This document shows positions 60,915 through 64,000 of a stretch of DNA of 64,000 nt, in pieces. This stretch comes from Riemerella columbina (GTDB lineage: Bacteria; Bacteroidota; Bacteroidia; Flavobacteriales; Weeksellaceae). The notes beneath the pieces were generated by a model. It saw only the letters and a program-made list of their open reading frames with translations, was not told the DNA's origin and did not search any database. Numbering within the stretch: the stretch's first letter is position 1; every line of letters begins with the position of its first letter. The DNA lies in contig NZ_CP103950.1 in NCBI RefSeq assembly GCF_030517065.1, forward strand, positions 744,001-808,000. Reading direction: 5' to 3'. A program made the position numbers and the translations under genes.

Positions 60915-60988
60915 GGTCCTATAGCTCAGTTGGTTAGAGCACCTGACTCATAATCAGGTGGTCCCTGGTTCGAGCCCAGGTGGGACCA
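60915..60988 (+). tRNA. tRNA with CAU anticodon (elongator Met or Ile2)
   Basis: Acceptor GGTCCTA (60915-60921) pairs with TGGGACC (60981-60987), discriminator A. The anticodon stem CCTGA/TCAGG holds the loop CTCATAA, giving CAT. It is not an initiator, because the first acceptor pair is G-C. The C4-G69 and C5-G68 acceptor pairs are also found in E. coli tRNA-Ile2, whose C34 is changed to lysidine by TilS. So it may read AUA as Ile; elongator Met is the other reading. Confidence 0.92.
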
Positions 60989-60989
60989 C

Positions 60990-61019
60990 AAATCGCCCTA
61001 TTTTAGGGCGATTTTTTTT
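60990..61019 (+). terminator. Rho-independent terminator after the CAU tRNA
   Basis: AAATCGCCCTA (60990-61000) and TAGGGCGATTT (61004-61014) form a perfect 11-base stem with a TTT loop, followed by T residues. Confidence 0.92.
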
Positions 61020-61085
61020 GTGCTTTTCAAGGAATATTCGGATATGTTTTTTTTATAACAAGTTTTTTGCTTTGAAATTATAATC

Positions 61086-61985
61086 TTATTTATCTTGATT
61101 GATTTCTTTAGAAATTCCATTGAAGATAAATTCGCCATTTTCGTCTTTGGTTATTAAGCCAAATGAAGGAGATTTAAAATGTGACCCTGCGAATAATACT
61201 GGCGTGCCAGATAATTCTGCAAAAACTTTTCTTCTTGTCTTTGCGGGTTGCTTTTGGTCGGCGTCCGCCGACAATGACCATTCTGGATGGGCAAATTGAC
61301 ACGGGTGGTGCGCCATATCGCCACCAATGATGAATGTTTCATCTCCAGCTTCAATTTTTACACTAATGTGTGAATGGGTGTGCCCTGGTGTGGGGAATAC
61401 GGAAATGCCATCTCCCAAGTTTTCATCTGTGGCAATATAATTGACGAGTTTTGCATCTACTACCGGGGTTATGCTTTCTTCGTAAGCGATTGCGGTGGCG
61501 GTGTCATTCTTACTATAATCTTTCCAATAATTATATTCGTCTTTTGCAAAATGGTATTTAGCATTTGGAAAAGTGGGGTGCCATTTACCGTCTTTCAGAT
61601 AGGTATTCCAGCCGATGTGGTCTATGTGTAAATGGGTGCACAGCACATCGGTCACGGCATTTCTATCAAGACCTATGGCTTCTAATGTTTCTATAAATTT
61701 AAATTGAAAAAATTGCCATGCAGGAACATCAATCAAATTTTTATCATTCCCAATGCAGGTATCAACAACTAAAATTCTTGAGTTGATTTTCACAATAAAA
61801 CACTGTGAGTTTGCTGCTAAGCCAAAGTTTTCAGTACGATATGGCGGTTTTAGCCACTCAATTGTCTTCACATTTTCTGGTGTTGCGTCAGGGAGCAATG
61901 CATTAACCATTTCCCCAATTTCGCATTCTACGATTTGGAGAATCTCAGCGTTTCCAATTTTTGATTTTATAACCTGTAAACTCAT
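61086..61985 (-). CDS. MBL-fold metallo-hydrolase
   Basis: The zinc-binding motif HLHIDHIG is present near residue 117, with further ligands in TPGHTHSHISVKI and the aspartate of FIIGGDMAHH, so the dinuclear metal site looks complete. The 299-residue protein resembles the subgroup that includes AHL lactonase-like and other small-ester hydrolases. The substrate cannot be told. It has no signal peptide. It is the last of three closely packed minus-strand genes (27-base gap to the flavodoxin gene). Confidence 0.85.
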   Translation of the reverse strand: MSLQVIKSKIGNAEILQIVECEIGEMVNALLPDATPENVKTIEWLKPPYRTENFGLAANSQCFIVKINSRILVVDTCIGNDKNLIDVPAWQFFQFKFIETLEAIGLDRNAVTDVLCTHLHIDHIGWNTYLKDGKWHPTFPNAKYHFAKDEYNYWKDYSKNDTATAIAYEESITPVVDAKLVNYIATDENLGDGISVFPTPGHTHSHISVKIEAGDETFIIGGDMAHHPCQFAHPEWSLSADADQKQPAKTRRKVFAELSGTPVLFAGSHFKSPSFGLITKDENGEFIFNGISKEINQDK

Positions 61986-62012
61986 AATTTATTTTTTTGT
62001 TAAAAAAGTGAT

Positions 62013-62639
62013 TTATTTTAATTTATTTTCTACTTCTTTTAAGAAGTCATCAGTGCTCATCTGTTGTGTCATTCTACCACGAATGATGTAGAGGTGTTTT
62101 TCAAAAGTGCCGCCATTTTGTTCTATAATGCGCTTGAAATCATCAATATACCGCTGTTCAAATTTGCTGTTCATTGAGTTGAATAAAATCACTTTTTTAC
62201 CTGTGAAATCGTTCTGTTTGGTGAACTCAAAAACCTGTGGTGCAGGGCTATACAGCCATATTGGTGAACCTATATAAATGGTGTCATATGCGGATAAATC
62301 TATTTTTGTAGGACTGATTTCGGCTGTGGTTTCTCTTGCGTCTATTAAAGCTTCTAGCCAACCTCTAACACCAATTTTATCCCTTTCAGATTGTATGGGA
62401 ACAATATGGGCTTTTTTGATTTCGGCAATTTTTCTCGCCATGAGTTCCGTGTTGCCCGACCTTGAAAAGAAAACCACCAATGTATTGCTGGCATCGTAGT
62501 TGGCATTCAATGATTGAATGATTTTTTGGTTTCGCTGATATTGATAGCTGTCTATGCCGACGATGGTTGCCGCAAATCCTAAAGCCGAAAGTAGGGCGCT
62601 CCCCAAAGCAATCCAAAGCATCTTTTTGTATTTTTTCAT
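62013..62639 (-). CDS. Membrane-anchored flavodoxin-family protein
   Basis: A single N-terminal membrane segment (MLWIALGSALLSALGFAATIV) precedes a flavodoxin-like domain. The FMN phosphate-binding loop is FFSRSGNTELMARKI. IYIGSPIWLYSPAPQVFEF forms the second flavin contact. The C-terminal part is about 50 residues. Attachment to a membrane is unusual for a flavodoxin; the protein may donate electrons to a membrane or periplasmic partner, or the segment may be an export signal. It lies 2 bases after the stop of the NAD(P)-binding gene, so the two are one operon. Confidence 0.82.
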   Translation of the reverse strand: MKKYKKMLWIALGSALLSALGFAATIVGIDSYQYQRNQKIIQSLNANYDASNTLVVFFSRSGNTELMARKIAEIKKAHIVPIQSERDKIGVRGWLEALIDARETTAEISPTKIDLSAYDTIYIGSPIWLYSPAPQVFEFTKQNDFTGKKVILFNSMNSKFEQRYIDDFKRIIEQNGGTFEKHLYIIRGRMTQQMSTDDFLKEVENKLK

Positions 62640-62641
62640 TC

Positions 62642-63277
62642 TTAATAGAAAGCGGGTTTATCGCCATAAACGCCAGGTTTATTGACGCCAACGCTGGCTT
62701 TGATGTCGGTTTGAGGGTTTTCAATAAGGTTTGAAATATATGCCGCTACCGCTTTTCTTGCTACTTCTGTACCTCTGAAAGGTTCTCCTTTTTGCGTGGT
62801 TTCGTATTCGGTTTCATCGTTGTTGGTTAGCCAAGAAGGGCGCACAATAGTATAGTCTAAATCTGATTTTTCGATGATGTCGGCGGCTTTGCGGTACGGG
62901 ATTAAAGCGGAACCGATCATTCTTTCGTTCCATTCTCCGAATTTGCCTGCGACTTCTTTGTAAATGCCCAAAGAGGTGACAAATATTAAGCGTTTTACAT
63001 TATGAGTATCCATTGCCAATACGATTTCTTTTGCCATTTGATCCACCGCATCCGCAAGGTTGGCGTAGACGATATCTTGCCCTTTAACCGCGTTGTTCAA
63101 GTCGTTAGGGTTTAAAACATCGCCTTTGATAATTTTTGCAGAGGCTTCAAAAGATTTGATGTGGACAGTGCTTCTTGCAAATAATGTAAGCTCTATGTTT
63201 TCATCTTTTAAGAGAAATTCTATAACATGGTTGGCTATAGCACCGTTGGCTCCGAGGATTAAAACTTTCTTTTTCAT
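62642..63277 (-). CDS. NAD(P)-binding Rossmann-fold protein (atypical SDR)
   Basis: The N-terminus VLILGANGAIANHVIEFLL is a GxxGxxx dinucleotide-binding motif whose third glycine is Ala. KGQDIVYANLAD, KRLIFVTSLGIY and DYTIVRPSWL are typical of atypical short-chain dehydrogenases (SDR_a5/NmrA-like). The 211-residue protein lacks the classical YxxxK catalytic pair at the expected place, as many of this subgroup do. It may reduce quinones or act as a redox sensor. It starts after a terminator that follows the hydrolase gene. Confidence 0.82.
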   Translation of the reverse strand: MKKKVLILGANGAIANHVIEFLLKDENIELTLFARSTVHIKSFEASAKIIKGDVLNPNDLNNAVKGQDIVYANLADAVDQMAKEIVLAMDTHNVKRLIFVTSLGIYKEVAGKFGEWNERMIGSALIPYRKAADIIEKSDLDYTIVRPSWLTNNDETEYETTQKGEPFRGTEVARKAVAAYISNLIENPQTDIKASVGVNKPGVYGDKPAFY

Positions 63278-63300
63278 ATGATATTGGTTATAATATAGTT

Positions 63301-63337
63301 ATAAAAAGGTATATACAGCATTGTCGCCGTATATACC
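63301..63337 (-). terminator. Rho-independent terminator after the alpha/beta hydrolase (minus strand)
   Basis: GGTATATAC (63308-63316) and GTATATACC (63329-63337) form a 9-base stem. On the minus strand the stem is followed by TTTTTAT. It separates the hydrolase from the downstream NAD(P)-binding gene. Confidence 0.75.
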
Positions 63338-63379
63338 AGAATTGATTATTATCAGTTGATGACGATTTAAATGAAATGA

Positions 63380-64000
63380 TTACGCTAATTTCTCTTTAAA
63401 GAATAGCGCTAATTGCCCTGCGGCTTCATTCACTTCTTTTTCGCTATCATATAAGGTCATATGGTTGGCGCCTTCTACGATATATTTTCTTTTGTCTGTG
63501 GATGCGGCGCGCTCTATAAGGTCGTCACTCATCCAAGCACTGCCAGCAACGCTTCCTACAATGGCTAATAAAGGCTGTGTGAAAAAGGCTTCCGCCTTGT
63601 TGTAAGCATCATAAGTGATGATTTGTGTAAGGCTTCTCAGGGTCGTCCAGCCTGGGGCTGTTGGGGATTGGCAGCGATTGGTGTGGTAATATTCCCAAGC
63701 CTCTCTTAACTCTTCGTTCGGGGCATCTTCTTCTTTCATTGGCGCTAAAGGCATAGTTTGGTTATCACTTTTCATATCTGCGGTTCTTGCGTTGGCACCC
63801 GCTAATAAATAAGGCATTGCATCGGCATCTTTCACATTGTTTTCCCAACCATTACGGAACATTGAACCGATATTAACAGCGCTAACGATCCCTACGGCTT
63901 TAATTCTATGGTCGTTGATGGCTGCGTTGGCAGTATAGCCTGCTCCTGCGCAAATGCCCATAGCACCGATGTTCTCCGTATCCACATAAGGCAATGTTGT
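63380..64000 (-). CDS. Alpha/beta hydrolase (5' partial, cut by window end)
   Basis: The frame is open to the right edge of the window, so the N-terminal part is missing. The TTG near 63994 is probably internal. The nucleophile elbow is GICAGAGYTANAAI, with Cys in place of the usual Ser, as in dienelactone-hydrolase-like and YcjY-like proteins. The acid region follows (LAIVGSVAGSAWMSDDLIER) and the histidine is in EGANHMTLYDSEKEVNEAAG. It probably acts on small esters or related compounds. It lies upstream of the NAD(P)-binding and flavodoxin genes with a terminator between. Confidence 0.8.
   Translation of the reverse strand, partial: TTLPYVDTENIGAMGICAGAGYTANAAINDHRIKAVGIVSAVNIGSMFRNGWENNVKDADAMPYLLAGANARTADMKSDNQTMPLAPMKEEDAPNEELREAWEYYHTNRCQSPTAPGWTTLRSLTQIITYDAYNKAEAFFTQPLLAIVGSVAGSAWMSDDLIERAASTDKRKYIVEGANHMTLYDSEKEVNEAAGQLALFFKEKLA

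Noticed and set aside
1-64000. CRISPR arrays, prophage and integrated elements
   Set aside because: I saw no regularly spaced direct repeats, phage genes, integrases or transposases, and composition looks even across the window.

Overview
The window looks like a stretch of chromosome from a flavobacterium, most likely family Weeksellaceae (the Chryseobacterium/Riemerella group). The reasons are gliding and type IX secretion genes (gldD, gldK-gldL-gldM-gldN), a secreted nuclease ending in a type IX sorting domain, the gene order panC / short glycogen-synthase-like gene / DUF4270 / glmS, an ATP synthase operon without beta and epsilon genes, and the Bacteroidetes promoter motif TTTG-N17-21-TAnnTTTG in front of many genes. 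The genus is inference; there is no rRNA here. Base composition is AT-rich and even throughout, and I see no insertion sequence, integrase, prophage or CRISPR array.

Layout. 1-9000: a partial membrane-anchored protein, tRNA-Cys, comF, gldD, a PfkB kinase, a SurA-like periplasmic isomerase, glucokinase, a CbpA/CbpM chaperone pair and recG. 9000-16350: a lipoprotein, an S4 RNA-binding protein, aroK, a tRNA Lys-Leu-Lys cluster, panC, a glycogen-synthase-like N-domain protein, a DUF4270 lipoprotein and glmS. 16500-22470: the T9SS core gldKLMN and an FAD oxidoreductase. 22550-32000 is the most accessory-looking part. It holds a probable metal-uptake locus (small His/Cys-rich protein, TonB receptor, His-rich lipoprotein), a second TonB receptor with a beta-helix lipoprotein, and a PhoB/PhoR-like two-component system.

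32000-44400: a pRiA4b-like acidic protein, uvrA, a small alarmone-hydrolase-like HD protein, rluF, an outer-membrane protein, truB, an unlisted 52-codon ORF, uppP, DUF3098, ftsX, rsmA, mgtE, a DUF3108 protein and a nitronate-monooxygenase-like enzyme. 44400-49860: the ATP synthase operon atpB-E-F-H-A-G, preceded by a small AtpI-like membrane protein, with RNA hairpins inside it. 50000-57450: a CorC/HlyC-type protein, clpS, an SRPBCC protein, and sucA-lipoprotein-sucB. 57600-61000: an endonuclease I carrying a T9SS signal, a LolC/E-type permease, rbfA, methylmalonyl-CoA epimerase and a CAU tRNA. 61086-64000: a minus-strand group of metallo-hydrolase, flavodoxin, NAD(P)-binding protein and alpha/beta hydrolase (cut by the window end).

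How parts work together. gldKLMN builds the T9SS core and gldD is needed for gliding in relatives; the nuclease at 57616 is a probable cargo. The two TonB loci are candidates for nutrient uptake: the first probably metal, the second possibly phosphate-linked through the adjacent PhoB/PhoR-like pair. Most remaining genes are housekeeping. Nothing here is clearly a new defence or mobile system. The best candidates for undescribed biology are the His-rich TonB locus with an inverted repeat around its promoter, the hairpins in the atp operon, and the 52-codon ORF coupled to truB.
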